Assembly (NCBI GenBank): GCA_965229635.1
Contig: OZ245894.1
Coordinates: forward strand, 2,914,001 to 2,978,000
Direction of reading: 5' to 3'
Length of the DNA stretch: 64,000 nt
Origin: BQJU01 sp965229635
GTDB lineage: Bacteria; Bacteroidota; Bacteroidia; Chitinophagales; Saprospiraceae
How positions within the stretch are numbered: the first letter of the stretch is position 1; each line of letters starts with the position of its first letter. The notes below the pieces were generated by a model. The model saw only the letters and a list, made by a program, of their open reading frames with translations, made no database searches and was not told the DNA's origin. Position numbers and translations under genes: made by a program. Of the stretch, positions 1 to 7,737 are shown in pieces.

Positions 1-6
1 ACAGTA

Positions 7-23
7 TTTAGATTTAGTCTAAA
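7..23. promoter_or_regulatory. Inverted repeat upstream of sufB, candidate operator
   Basis: TTTAGA (7-12) and TCTAAA (18-23) form a perfect 6-bp inverted repeat with a 5-bp spacer, about 50 bp before the sufB start. Because an Rrf2-family regulator is the last gene of this operon, the repeat is a reasonable candidate for autoregulation. That link is inference. The window starts here, so the full promoter cannot be judged. Confidence 0.4.
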
Positions 24-75
24 CGTAAAAAGAGCATACTGTTCAAACATTAGTAAAGTACAAAAAAAGGACTAT

Positions 76-1521
76 ATGAGTGATTCGATGCAGACTTTGG
101 AGCAGCATACTAAAAGCGAATACAAATACGGCTTTAGTAGCGATATCGATACCGAGACGCTTCCAAAGGGAATCAACGAAGATGTGGTGCGTATGATTTC
201 GGCCAAGAAGAATGAGCCGGAGTTCCTGACCGAATGGCGCCTCAAGGCTTTTCGTCACTGGCAAACGCTGAAGGAACCCAGATGGCCAAACGTGCATTAT
301 GAGCCCATTGATTATCAGGATATCATCTATTACGCAGCGCCCAAGAAAAAGCCAAAATATGAGAGCCTGGATGAGGTAGACCCGGAATTACTGGACACCT
401 TCAAACGTCTTGGGGTCCCTCTGGAAGAGCAGAAGGTACTGGCCGGAGTGGCCGTAGATGCCGTTATTGATAGTGTTTCGGTAACGACCACCTACAAAAA
501 GAAGCTTTCCGAACTAGGTATTATCTTTTGTTCCTTCAGCGAAGCGGTACAGGACCACCCTGAACTGATCAAAAAGTATTTAGGGACCGTCGTTCCATAT
601 ACCGATAACTACTTTGCGGCACTCAACTCCGCGGTATTTAGTGATGGTTCCTTTGCTTATATTCCGAAAGGAGTGCGTTGTCCAATGGAGCTTTCAACCT
701 ACTTCCGAATCAATGCAGCCAATACCGGTCAGTTTGAACGGACCTTGGTAATTGCCGAAGACAGCAGCTACGTGAGCTATCTCGAAGGTTGTACCGCACC
801 GCAGCGTGACGAAAACCAATTGCACGCGGCGGTGGTAGAGTTGATCGCGCTCGACAATGCAGAGATTAAATACTCTACAGTACAAAACTGGTTTCCCGGT
901 GATAAGGACGGTAAAGGTGGTATTTACAACTTTGTGACCAAGCGTGGACTTTGCGCCGGAAAACGCTCCAAAATTTCCTGGACACAGGTGGAGACCGGCT
1001 CGGCCATCACCTGGAAGTATCCAAGTTGCATCCTGAAGGGTGATTATTCTACCGGAGAGTTTTACTCCATCGCGGTGACCAACAACATGCAGCAGGCGGA
1101 TACCGGTACCAAAATGATGCACATCGGTAAAAATACCCGCAGTACCATCATTTCCAAGGGTATCTCCGCCGGTCGTAGCCAAAATTCTTACCGCGGACTG
1201 GTGAAAATTGCCAAACGTGCGGAAAATGCCCACAACTTTTCTCAGTGTGACTCCCTCCTGATGGGTGATCGATGCGGTGCACACACTTTTCCTTATCTGG
1301 AAATTGATAATAATAGTGCCAAGGTAGAACACGAGGCCACCACCTCCAAGATTGGTGAAGACCAGCTCTTTTATCTGCAACAGCGCGGACTGAGCGAAGA
1401 AGATGCCATCAACATGATTGTGAATGGTTATTGTAAGGAGGTCTTCAACGAATTACCGATGGAATTTGCCGTGGAGGCACAAAAACTGCTGGCTATCAGC
1501 CTGGAAGGCAGTGTAGGATAG
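76..1521 (+). CDS. sufB: Fe-S cluster assembly scaffold protein SufB
   Basis: SufB is the scaffold subunit of the SufBC2D complex, on which Fe-S clusters are built in the cytosol. The 481-aa length is normal for the family. Visible family signatures are YLEGCTAPQRDENQLH mid-protein, the stretch CDSLLMGDRCGAHTFPYLEI, and the C-terminal EHEATTSKIGEDQLFYLQQR, which carry the conserved Cys, Glu and His residues of the core. The ATG at 76 gives MSDSMQTLEQ. It is the first gene of a co-directional run sufB-C-D-S-E-DUF59-rrf2 with short gaps, so it is almost certainly cotranscribed. Nothing looks truncated. Confidence 0.97.
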   Translation: MSDSMQTLEQHTKSEYKYGFSSDIDTETLPKGINEDVVRMISAKKNEPEFLTEWRLKAFRHWQTLKEPRWPNVHYEPIDYQDIIYYAAPKKKPKYESLDEVDPELLDTFKRLGVPLEEQKVLAGVAVDAVIDSVSVTTTYKKKLSELGIIFCSFSEAVQDHPELIKKYLGTVVPYTDNYFAALNSAVFSDGSFAYIPKGVRCPMELSTYFRINAANTGQFERTLVIAEDSSYVSYLEGCTAPQRDENQLHAAVVELIALDNAEIKYSTVQNWFPGDKDGKGGIYNFVTKRGLCAGKRSKISWTQVETGSAITWKYPSCILKGDYSTGEFYSIAVTNNMQQADTGTKMMHIGKNTRSTIISKGISAGRSQNSYRGLVKIAKRAENAHNFSQCDSLLMGDRCGAHTFPYLEIDNNSAKVEHEATTSKIGEDQLFYLQQRGLSEEDAINMIVNGYCKEVFNELPMEFAVEAQKLLAISLEGSVG

Positions 1522-1567
1522 AACATTTATTATTCAAAATAAAATACAACTTTAAAAGTAATAGACA

Positions 1568-2332
1568 ATGTTGAATATTAAGGATTTAAAAGTATCCATA
1601 GAAGACAAGACCATCTTGCAGGGGATTGACCTTGAGGTTAAGCCGGGGGAGATTCATGCCATTATGGGCCCCAATGGTTCTGGTAAGAGTACGCTGGCAA
1701 ATGTGCTGGCCGGGCGCGAAGAATACGAAGTAGAAGCCGGTCAGGTATCATTTGAAGGAGATGACCTGCTCGATATGGATGTGGATGAAAGAGCACACCG
1801 AGGTCTCTTTCTGGCGTTTCAGTATCCGGTGGAAATCCCGGGCGTAAGCAATATCAACTTCTTGAAAAGTGCGGTAAATGCCGTACGGGAAGCCCGTGGC
1901 CAGGAAGAGTTGAGCCCGATGGACATGCTCAAAGTACTTCGCGAAAAGACGAAGCTGTTGGGAATGGATGAAAAATTCCTGAAGCGTTCGCTAAACGAAG
2001 GATTTTCCGGTGGTGAGAAGAAGCGCAATGAGATGCTGCAAATGGCCTTGCTTGAACCCAAACTGGCCATCCTCGATGAGACCGATAGTGGTCTGGATAT
2101 TGATGCGCTCAAGATCGTGGCCGATGCGGTCAACCAATTGCGTGACCCCAATCGTTCCTTCATCATTGTAACCCACTATCAGCGTCTGCTCAATTACATC
2201 GTACCCGACTACGTACACGTAATGCACGAGGGCCGGATAGTGAAGTCTGGCGATAAGAGCCTGGCGCTTAAGCTTGAAGACCAGGGGTACGATTGGATCA
2301 AAGCCGAGGCAAGTGCGGCGATTATAGATTAA
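1568..2332 (+). CDS. sufC: Fe-S cluster assembly ATPase SufC
   Basis: SufC is the ABC-type ATPase that drives conformational change in the SufBC2D scaffold; it is soluble and not a transporter. The sequence (254 aa) shows Walker A GPNGSGKS at residues 34-41, the ABC signature SGGEKKR at 147-153, and Walker B running into LDETDSGLD near 169-178. The DETDSGLD form is typical of SufC. The gene lies 46 bp after sufB and 15 bp before sufD, which fits one transcript. Confidence 0.97.
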   Translation: MLNIKDLKVSIEDKTILQGIDLEVKPGEIHAIMGPNGSGKSTLANVLAGREEYEVEAGQVSFEGDDLLDMDVDERAHRGLFLAFQYPVEIPGVSNINFLKSAVNAVREARGQEELSPMDMLKVLREKTKLLGMDEKFLKRSLNEGFSGGEKKRNEMLQMALLEPKLAILDETDSGLDIDALKIVADAVNQLRDPNRSFIIVTHYQRLLNYIVPDYVHVMHEGRIVKSGDKSLALKLEDQGYDWIKAEASAAIID

Positions 2333-2347
2333 AATCCTAAACAAGAG

Positions 2348-3679
2348 ATGTCAGCAATTTTGCAAGATCAACATACAACTACGAAAGATTGGTTGGAAAA
2401 CCTGTACCAACTGTATCAGGAGAGTCTGAATGGAGCAAAGGACCATCCCATTGGTCAATTTCGACAGGAGGCTTTTCAGCAATTACAGCAACAGGATTTT
2501 CCCACCCGCCGCGATGAGGACTGGAAATATACCAGTGTCACCCGCATCGTGGAAAATAAATTTCGCGAAGGCGACCTGGCACAAATAGCTCAGGAAGATG
2601 TGACGCCTTATCTTTTGCCCGATCTCGATGTCATTCAAATCGTATTTGTGAATGGCCATTTGGTGGAGCACTTATCGCAAATGGACAACCTGCCTGCCGG
2701 ATTGACGATACTGCCGGTGAGTGAGGCCCTCAAGGAGGAATCCACTCGTGTATGGATGGAAGCACAGTCAAAGCTGGAGGGAGGCACTGGAAAGAATACC
2801 TTTTTGCCACTCAATCAGGCTTTCGCCAAAAACGGCCTCTTCCTTCGGGCAGATCGCAACCAGCAAATTGAGCGTCCGGTGTACCTGATTTACCTGAGTA
2901 CTCCGGGAGCACAGATTCATTTTGCGCATCCGCAAATGTTTGTGCTGGCGGAAAGCAGCAGTGAAATCACGGTAATCGAAAGCTTTCATGCGCTGAACTC
3001 GGGTGCTTATTTCAACAATGTGACCAGCCGCATGGAGCTGAAGGGTAACGCCCGTATCAATCACTACAAGCTGCAGTGTGAGAACAAGGAAGCTTTTCAG
3101 GTCAATAATATCATTGTCAGCCAGGATCGCGACAGCTGTTATAGCTCGTATGCGGTAGACCTCGGCGGGCAAATTGTACGCAATAACATTAGCAGTAGCC
3201 TTAATGCTTCTGGTACGGATACGCACTTCTACGGCGTGTATCTGGGCAATGAAAACCAGCACATTGACAACCAAACCTTCATCGATCACGCTATGCCGCA
3301 TTGCGAAAGCAATGAATTGTACAAAGGCATTTTGACCGATCGGGCGCGTGGCGTATTCAATGGTAAAGTAATGGTCCGTCAGGATGCACAAAAGACCAAT
3401 GCTTTTCAGCAGAACAGCAGTCTGGTATTGTCGCCCAATGCGGTGATGGACGCCAAGCCTCAGCTGGAAATCTATGCGGATGATGTACGCTGTAGCCACG
3501 GTGCCACAATTGGCCAACTGGACGAAACAGCCGTATTTTACCTGCGTAGCCGCGGTATTCCGGAGGCGCAGACGCGCAATCTACTACAGCAGGCCTTCCT
3601 TGGAGAAGTGCTGGACCAGATGAGCATTCGTGCATTCGCAGAGCGAGCTAGTGAACTGATCGAGCATAAACTCGGATAA
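2348..3679 (+). CDS. sufD: Fe-S cluster assembly protein SufD
   Basis: SufD is the SufB paralogue that completes the SufBC2D scaffold and is linked to iron acquisition. The 443-aa protein begins with a helical N-terminal region carrying FPTRRDEDWKYTS, a hallmark of SufD, and ends in the SufB/D beta-helix core with EIYADDVRCSHGATIGQLDE, which includes the conserved Cys-Ser-His. The last residues form a helical region (LLQQAFLGEVLDQM). It sits 1 bp before sufS, so translational coupling is likely. Confidence 0.96.
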   Translation: MSAILQDQHTTTKDWLENLYQLYQESLNGAKDHPIGQFRQEAFQQLQQQDFPTRRDEDWKYTSVTRIVENKFREGDLAQIAQEDVTPYLLPDLDVIQIVFVNGHLVEHLSQMDNLPAGLTILPVSEALKEESTRVWMEAQSKLEGGTGKNTFLPLNQAFAKNGLFLRADRNQQIERPVYLIYLSTPGAQIHFAHPQMFVLAESSSEITVIESFHALNSGAYFNNVTSRMELKGNARINHYKLQCENKEAFQVNNIIVSQDRDSCYSSYAVDLGGQIVRNNISSSLNASGTDTHFYGVYLGNENQHIDNQTFIDHAMPHCESNELYKGILTDRARGVFNGKVMVRQDAQKTNAFQQNSSLVLSPNAVMDAKPQLEIYADDVRCSHGATIGQLDETAVFYLRSRGIPEAQTRNLLQQAFLGEVLDQMSIRAFAERASELIEHKLG

Positions 3680-3680
3680 A

Positions 3681-4922
3681 ATGCAAGCAACTAAAACAGC
3701 TACCCCTTTTGATGTAGAGCGCATTAGAGCGGATTTCCCACTTTTAGGTGAAGAAATGAGGGGTAAACCTATGGTTTTTCTGGATAGTGCTGCTTCAAGC
3801 CAAAAGCCGACCGCGGTATTGGATGCGCTAAAGTATTACTATGAACATCAGCACGCCAATGTACACCGTGGGGTTTACGAATTGAGCCAGCAAGCTACCG
3901 ATGCCTTTGAATTGGGCAGAGAGCGTGCCCGCAAATTTTTGAATGCCGGTTCCGAGGAGGAAGTCATCTTCGTGCGAGGAACCACCGAAGGCATCAATTT
4001 GGTGGCTTCATCATTCAGCCGTCGTTTTATTAAGGCCGGTGATGAAGTGTTGATTTCAGCCATGGAGCACCACTCCAATATTGTGCCCTGGCAGCTGGTT
4101 TGTGAGCAGGTGGGGGCCAAGTTGCAGGTCATTCCCGTGAATGAACGTGGAGAGCTGATCATGGAGGAATTTGATCGCCTACTAAATGACCGTACCCGAA
4201 TTGTGGCGGTCACCCACGTTTCCAATACATTGGGAACCATCAATCCGGTGGAAGAAATCATTGCCAAGGCTCACCAGCGCGGTGTCCCTGTTTTGTTGGA
4301 CGGCGCTCAGGCTACGCCACACCTCAAGGTAGATGTGCAGGCCCTGGATGTAGATTTTTATACTTTTTCCGGGCACAAGGTTTTTGGACCCACGGGAATC
4401 GGAATCTTATTCGGCAAGAAAAAGTGGCTGGAGGAGATGCCACCGTATCAGGGTGGGGGAGAGATGATTGCCACGGTAACTTTTGAAAAGACCACTTTTA
4501 ATGAATTGCCGCATAAGTTTGAAGCCGGTACGCCCGATATCTCGGGAGCGGTAGGATTGGGAGTGGCCCTGGAATACGTGGAAAATATTGGCCAGGAAGC
4601 TATTGCCCAATATGAGCATGAGTTGCTGGAATATGCTACTGAAAAACTATCGGCTATTGAGGGCTTGCGCATTGTTGGAACGGCAGAAAAAAAGGCCAGC
4701 GTGATTTCCTTCCTGATCGAAGGTACACATCCCTATGATGTAGGCACTTTACTCGACAAGCAGGGCATTGCAGTACGCACCGGTCACCACTGTACACAGC
4801 CGCTGATGGACCGCTACGGCATTCCTGGGACGGTGAGGGCATCTTTTGCCTTTTACAACACTCGCGAAGACATTGATCGATTGGTAGCAGGGGTGGAAAG
4901 GGCTGCAAAAATGTTGCAATAA
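3681..4922 (+). CDS. sufS: Cysteine desulfurase SufS (group II)
   Basis: SufS is a PLP enzyme that takes sulfur from L-cysteine, giving alanine and an enzyme-bound persulfide passed on to SufE. In the 413-aa sequence the PLP lysine is K233 in FSGHKVFGPTGIG, and the persulfide cysteine is C371 in RTGHHCTQPLM; this short active-site loop marks the group II (SufS/CsdA) type. The start ATG follows the sufD stop by one base. The neighbour sufE is its expected sulfur acceptor. Confidence 0.97.
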   Translation: MQATKTATPFDVERIRADFPLLGEEMRGKPMVFLDSAASSQKPTAVLDALKYYYEHQHANVHRGVYELSQQATDAFELGRERARKFLNAGSEEEVIFVRGTTEGINLVASSFSRRFIKAGDEVLISAMEHHSNIVPWQLVCEQVGAKLQVIPVNERGELIMEEFDRLLNDRTRIVAVTHVSNTLGTINPVEEIIAKAHQRGVPVLLDGAQATPHLKVDVQALDVDFYTFSGHKVFGPTGIGILFGKKKWLEEMPPYQGGGEMIATVTFEKTTFNELPHKFEAGTPDISGAVGLGVALEYVENIGQEAIAQYEHELLEYATEKLSAIEGLRIVGTAEKKASVISFLIEGTHPYDVGTLLDKQGIAVRTGHHCTQPLMDRYGIPGTVRASFAFYNTREDIDRLVAGVERAAKMLQ

Positions 4923-4926
4923 GGTT

Positions 4927-5349
4927 ATGAAAATCAACGAAATACAAGACGAGATTACGGAAGAGTTTGCTTTCTTCGACGATTGGATGGATAAGTATGA
5001 ATACATCATTGAGTTGGGAAAAAAACTACCGTTGATCGCAGATCAGTACAAGGACGAAGACCATCTGATTAAAGGGTGTCAGAGCCGGGTGTGGTTGCAA
5101 GCTGACCTGGAAGAGGATAAGGTGAAATTTACCGCCGATAGCGATGCGGTGATCACTAAGGGCATCATTGCCTTGTTGATTCGGGTCTTATCCAATCAAT
5201 CTCCTGACGCCATTGCCAAAGCTGATCTGTATTTTATTGAAAAGATTGGCTTGCGGGAGCACCTGTCGCCCACTCGTTCCAATGGACTGGTGAGTATGGT
5301 GAAGCAAATGAAGATGTATGGACTGGCTTTAACGGCCAAAACGCAGTAG
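4927..5349 (+). CDS. sufE: Sulfur acceptor protein SufE
   Basis: SufE accepts persulfide sulfur from SufS and hands it to the SufBC2D scaffold. The 140-aa protein has the family's active-site cysteine at C51 in the motif IKGCQSRVW, followed by the usual acidic beta-strand region and a C-terminal helix (LSPTRSNGLVSMVKQMK). It starts 4 bp after sufS. Bacteroidota SUF operons commonly include sufE next to sufS, as here. Confidence 0.95.
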   Translation: MKINEIQDEITEEFAFFDDWMDKYEYIIELGKKLPLIADQYKDEDHLIKGCQSRVWLQADLEEDKVKFTADSDAVITKGIIALLIRVLSNQSPDAIAKADLYFIEKIGLREHLSPTRSNGLVSMVKQMKMYGLALTAKTQ

Positions 5350-5354
5350 AAAAA

Positions 5355-5666
5355 ATGGATAAAGCAGAAATAAAAGAACAGATCATCCAGGCAGTCAAAA
5401 CCGTGTACGACCCGGAAATACCGGTAGATGTATACGAATTGGGCCTGATTTACAATATTGATATGGATGATGCCGGACGCGTGTTGTTGGAAATGACGCT
5501 AACCACGCCCATGTGTCCGGTGGCAGATTCCCTGCCAATGGAAGTGCAGGAGAAAATTATGGGCATCGACGGGGTAACCGATGTAGATATGCGCGTCGTT
5601 TTTGACCCGCCCTGGGATAAAAGTAAAATGAGTGAAGAAGCCAGATTAGTGCTGGATATGTTTTGA
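5355..5666 (+). CDS. DUF59/MIP18-family Fe-S assembly protein (SufT-like)
   Basis: This 103-aa protein belongs to the DUF59/MIP18 family, whose members help in Fe-S cluster maturation or delivery (SufT in Firmicutes, PaaD in phenylacetate oxidation). It shows the family pattern DPEIPVDVYELGLIY near the N-terminus and the conserved TTPMCPVADSLP with C54. The start lies 5 bp after sufE within the SUF operon, which favours a SufT-type role over PaaD. A symbol is withheld because SufT orthologues are often longer. Confidence 0.88.
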   Translation: MDKAEIKEQIIQAVKTVYDPEIPVDVYELGLIYNIDMDDAGRVLLEMTLTTPMCPVADSLPMEVQEKIMGIDGVTDVDMRVVFDPPWDKSKMSEEARLVLDMF

Positions 5667-5681
5667 GCAATACATTGACCT

Positions 5682-6176
5682 ATGAAGATCAATAAGCAAG
5701 ATGAGTACGGTTTAAGAATATTGTTGCGCATTGCGCGCGAGGATTCCGAAGATGGGCTGAGCATTCCTCAATTGAGCGAATTGGAGGGAATGTCCCAACC
5801 ATACGTTGGCAAGATCACTCGGGCTTTGCGGCTGGGTGGCCTCATTCAGAGCACTCGTGGCCAAAAAGGCGGCTACGTCCTGGCTAAGAACGCCGATCAG
5901 ATTATCATCAAGGAAGTCATTAATGCCCTGGGCGGCGAAATCTTTCCCAAAGGTTTCTGTGGCAGCCATTCCGGCCAGCTCAAATTGTGCACCAACTCCG
6001 TTGACTGCTCCGTTCGTTCACTCTGGAAAATGCTGCAATACACCATCGACCGCGTCCTGGAAAATATCACCTTGCAAGACCTGATCGGCAATGAACAAGA
6101 AGCCAATGGGCGGCTGGAAGAAGTGTTGGCCTCGCTACACCTGGAAAAGCTGAATCGGAGTGTAGGGGCGGTTTGA
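5682..6176 (+). CDS. Rrf2-family transcriptional regulator, probable Fe-S sensor
   Basis: Rrf2 proteins (IscR, NsrR, SufR) are winged-helix regulators, often sensing Fe-S status through a bound cluster. The 164-aa sequence has the winged HTH near residues 28-68 (LSIPQLSELEGMSQPYVGKI, then STRGQKGGYVLA) and three cysteines at C93, C103 and C109 before a C-terminal dimer helix. Their order matches the cluster-ligand region of the family, so cluster binding is likely but not proven. As the last gene of the SUF operon it probably controls that operon; an inverted repeat at 7-23 is a candidate site. Confidence 0.9.
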   Translation: MKINKQDEYGLRILLRIAREDSEDGLSIPQLSELEGMSQPYVGKITRALRLGGLIQSTRGQKGGYVLAKNADQIIIKEVINALGGEIFPKGFCGSHSGQLKLCTNSVDCSVRSLWKMLQYTIDRVLENITLQDLIGNEQEANGRLEEVLASLHLEKLNRSVGAV

Positions 6177-6184
6177 TGAATGAA

Positions 6185-6588
6185 GTTTAGAGAATTTGCA
6201 CCTGGGATTTTGCTGGTTCTTGGGCTTTGGGGAACTTTACAAACGGTTTAGACGGGGGAGACGGTTGAGGAGGTTTAGAGAGGGAACAGCTGAGAATGTT
6301 GCAAATTCTTGAATTCTGGGAATCCTCTCTGGGGTTATGAGGTTTATGAAGGTTTATGAGGTTTATGAAGGTTTATGAAGGTTTATGATGTTTATGTTGA
6401 GAAAGTGGAGAGTGTAGGGTTTAGAGTTTAGGCGGAGGAGAAAGTTTAAGCGGTTTAGTATCCTAGATAGTCATCCTAAAAACTCCATAATTCTGAAAAT
6501 TCTGCTCGTGTTTAGGCGGATCGACTACGCTATAAGCTTCGTAGAGGAAAAGGGTCGATGTTGCAAACATCTCCCAAGCGAACGGTTA
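6185..6588. repeat. Long intergenic inverted repeat, left copy
   Basis: This non-coding stretch of about 404 bp is nearly identical to the reverse complement of 15683-16055. The main difference is a run of the 9-10-bp unit aggtttatga around 6340-6395, which has about three more units here. Shared landmarks include gaatcctctctggggttatg, the inverted motif GATGTT/AACATC, and several gtttagag-type words at the ends. No protein is encoded. It is probably a genome-wide intergenic repeat; its transposition mechanism, if any, is not visible. Confidence 0.85.
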
Positions 6589-6700
6589 TTTTATTGAAAG
6601 GCTTCCTCTCTAAGCTTTCAACTTTCCCTCTCTAAACTCTACACCCTAAACTCTAAACTAAAAGTAAATCCTGGTAATTCCATAATTCTGAGAATTCTGC

Positions 6701-6731
6701 TTTGACAATCAAATTAAAACCACTACATTTG
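6701..6731 (+). promoter_or_regulatory. Bacteroidota-type promoter of rpsP
   Basis: TTTG at 6701-6704 and TACATTTG at 6724-6731 are separated by exactly 19 bp, matching the Bacteroidota primary-sigma consensus TTTG-N19-TAnnTTTG. Transcription would begin near 6737, giving a leader of about 63 nt before the rpsP ATG. Confidence 0.8.
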
Positions 6732-6742
6732 CGCCGTTAAAT

Positions 6743-6773
6743 ACCCACCGTCCCTTTGAGGGAGTACGTGGGT
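6743..6773 (+). promoter_or_regulatory. Leader hairpin of the rpsP mRNA
   Basis: ACCCAC (6743-6748) pairs with GTGGGT (6768-6773), and inside it TCCCT (6751-6755) pairs with AGGGA (6759-6763), leaving a small loop. The structure starts within a few bases of the predicted transcript start and ends 27 nt before the ATG. Ribosomal-protein leaders often carry autoregulatory structures, but no known S16 leader family was recognised, so that role is a guess. Confidence 0.5.
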
Positions 6774-6800
6774 CCTAGTTAAATCAAAGAAATTTTAACA

Positions 6801-7439
6801 ATGGCTGTCAAAATTAGATTGCAGAGAAAGGGCCGCAAACAACGCCCGTTTTACCACATCGTAATCGCCGATGCCCGTGCCAAGCGGGATGGACGCTTTA
6901 TTGAGAAAATCGGTATTTACAACCCAATGACTAAGCCCGCTACCATTGACCTCGATCGCGATAAAGCTTTCGATTGGTTGATGAAAGGTGCTCAGCCTAC
7001 GGATACCGCTCGCGCGATTTTGCGTTTCAAGGGAGTTTACTACAAGAAACACCTGATGCGCGGTGTGAAAAAAGGTGCGTTGACGCAGGAAGAAGCTGAT
7101 GCCAAATACCAGGAGTGGATCGATGCCAAAGAGGAAAAGATCGCTGCTCGTGTGGCTAAATCAGCCGAAGAAAAGGCTGCTTATCTGGAGCAATTATCTG
7201 GCACACCACCTCCTCCACCCAAAGTAGAGGAGCCGGTTGCTGAAGAAGAAACTCCAGCAGAAGCAACAGCTGAGGAAACTCCTGCGGCAGAAGCTACTGC
7301 AGCTGAAGAAACTGCTGCTACTGAAGAGGCAACTGCAGAAGCTACGGAGGAAACTCCCGCAGCGGAAGAAGCAGAAGCTCCGGCAGAAGAAGCAGAGGCT
7401 AGCAGCGAGGAAGAAGCGGCTACCGAAGAAGAAAAGTAG
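6801..7439 (+). CDS. rpsP: 30S ribosomal protein S16 with long acidic C-terminal tail
   Basis: S16 binds 16S rRNA early in 30S assembly. The N-terminal domain (about residues 1-82) is typical: MAVKIRLQRKGRKQRPFYHI, then DGRFIEKIGIYNP and DWLMKGAQPTDTARAIL. The protein is 212 aa, against roughly 80-90 in most bacteria. The rest is a Lys-containing linker followed from about residue 115 by low-complexity Glu/Ala/Thr sequence with repeated EETPA/EATAEE units. Extended S16 proteins are common in Bacteroidota, so the tail is not a frameshift artefact. A strong promoter lies upstream and a terminator hairpin follows. Confidence 0.96.
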   Translation: MAVKIRLQRKGRKQRPFYHIVIADARAKRDGRFIEKIGIYNPMTKPATIDLDRDKAFDWLMKGAQPTDTARAILRFKGVYYKKHLMRGVKKGALTQEEADAKYQEWIDAKEEKIAARVAKSAEEKAAYLEQLSGTPPPPPKVEEPVAEEETPAEATAEETPAAEATAAEETAATEEATAEATEETPAAEEAEAPAEEAEASSEEEAATEEEK

Positions 7440-7452
7440 TCTTTATGCTATT

Positions 7453-7473
7453 CAGGTTTGCCAACCAAACCTG
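7453..7473 (+). terminator. Small hairpin after rpsP
   Basis: CAGGTTTG (7453-7460) pairs perfectly with CAAACCTG (7466-7473) around a 5-nt loop, starting 13 bp after the rpsP stop. It precedes the larger hairpin at 7490-7526 and may protect or terminate the rpsP transcript together with it. Confidence 0.5.
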
Positions 7474-7489
7474 TACGATAAATACTGCT

Positions 7490-7526
7490 GAAGGCGCTTG
7501 TCCGATTCATTTGGGCAAGCGCCTTC
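7490..7526 (+). terminator. Terminator-like hairpin downstream of rpsP
   Basis: GAAGGCGCTTG (7490-7500) and CAAGCGCCTTC (7516-7526) form a perfect 11-bp stem with a 15-nt loop. The following sequence is only moderately T-rich (tgatttggg), so it may be an imperfect intrinsic terminator. Confidence 0.65.
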
Positions 7527-7590
7527 TGATTTGGGTAATTGGCCTCCAAATTTCAAACAATTTAGATTGGTCAAGCTGCGGGCAAAAGTT

Positions 7591-7621
7591 TTTGAGATTA
7601 AAAATTCACAAAATACTTTTG
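7591..7621 (+). promoter_or_regulatory. Bacteroidota-type promoter for the 463-aa protein
   Basis: TTTG at 7591-7594 and TACTTTTG at 7614-7621 have the ideal 19-bp spacer. A second -7-like TATATTTG lies at 7628-7635 without a matching upstream box. Transcription would begin near 7628, leaving a leader of about 110 nt. Confidence 0.72.
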
Positions 7622-7680
7622 ATCGTGTATATTTGCATCCGTAAAAATGGCTATACTTTAATTTCTAAATATATTAAGTG

Positions 7681-7714
7681 AACCTGGTAGTGCTTCAAAT
7701 TGCACTATCAGGTT
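7681..7714 (+). promoter_or_regulatory. Strong 5' leader hairpin before the 463-aa gene
   Basis: AACCTGGTAGTGC (7681-7693) pairs with GCACTATCAGGTT (7702-7714) over 13 bp with one G-U pair and an 8-nt loop. It ends 23 nt before the ATG at 7738 and lies inside the predicted transcript, so it may affect translation or mRNA stability. It also explains why the in-frame GTG at 7678 is an unlikely start. Confidence 0.55.
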
Positions 7715-7737
7715 TACCTTTAAATTATACAACCGTC

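Larger units (their letters stand above)
6589..6800 (+). other. Intergenic region upstream of rpsP
   Basis: This stretch lies between the left long repeat and rpsP. Its first half holds more of the ctctaaactct-type words that end the repeat and a short aattctgagaattctg palindrome near 6683-6698. Its second half carries the rpsP promoter and leader hairpin. Together with 6177-6588 it makes a gap of about 620 bp with no credible gene. Confidence 0.6.

Noticed and set aside
694..1380. 228-codon open frame antisense to sufB
   Set aside because: It lies wholly within sufB on the other strand, and the sufB frame has clear family motifs throughout.
7237..7491. Lys/Gln-rich open frame overlapping the end of rpsP
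   Set aside because: It is the frame-shifted reading of the Glu/Ala repeats in the S16 tail.
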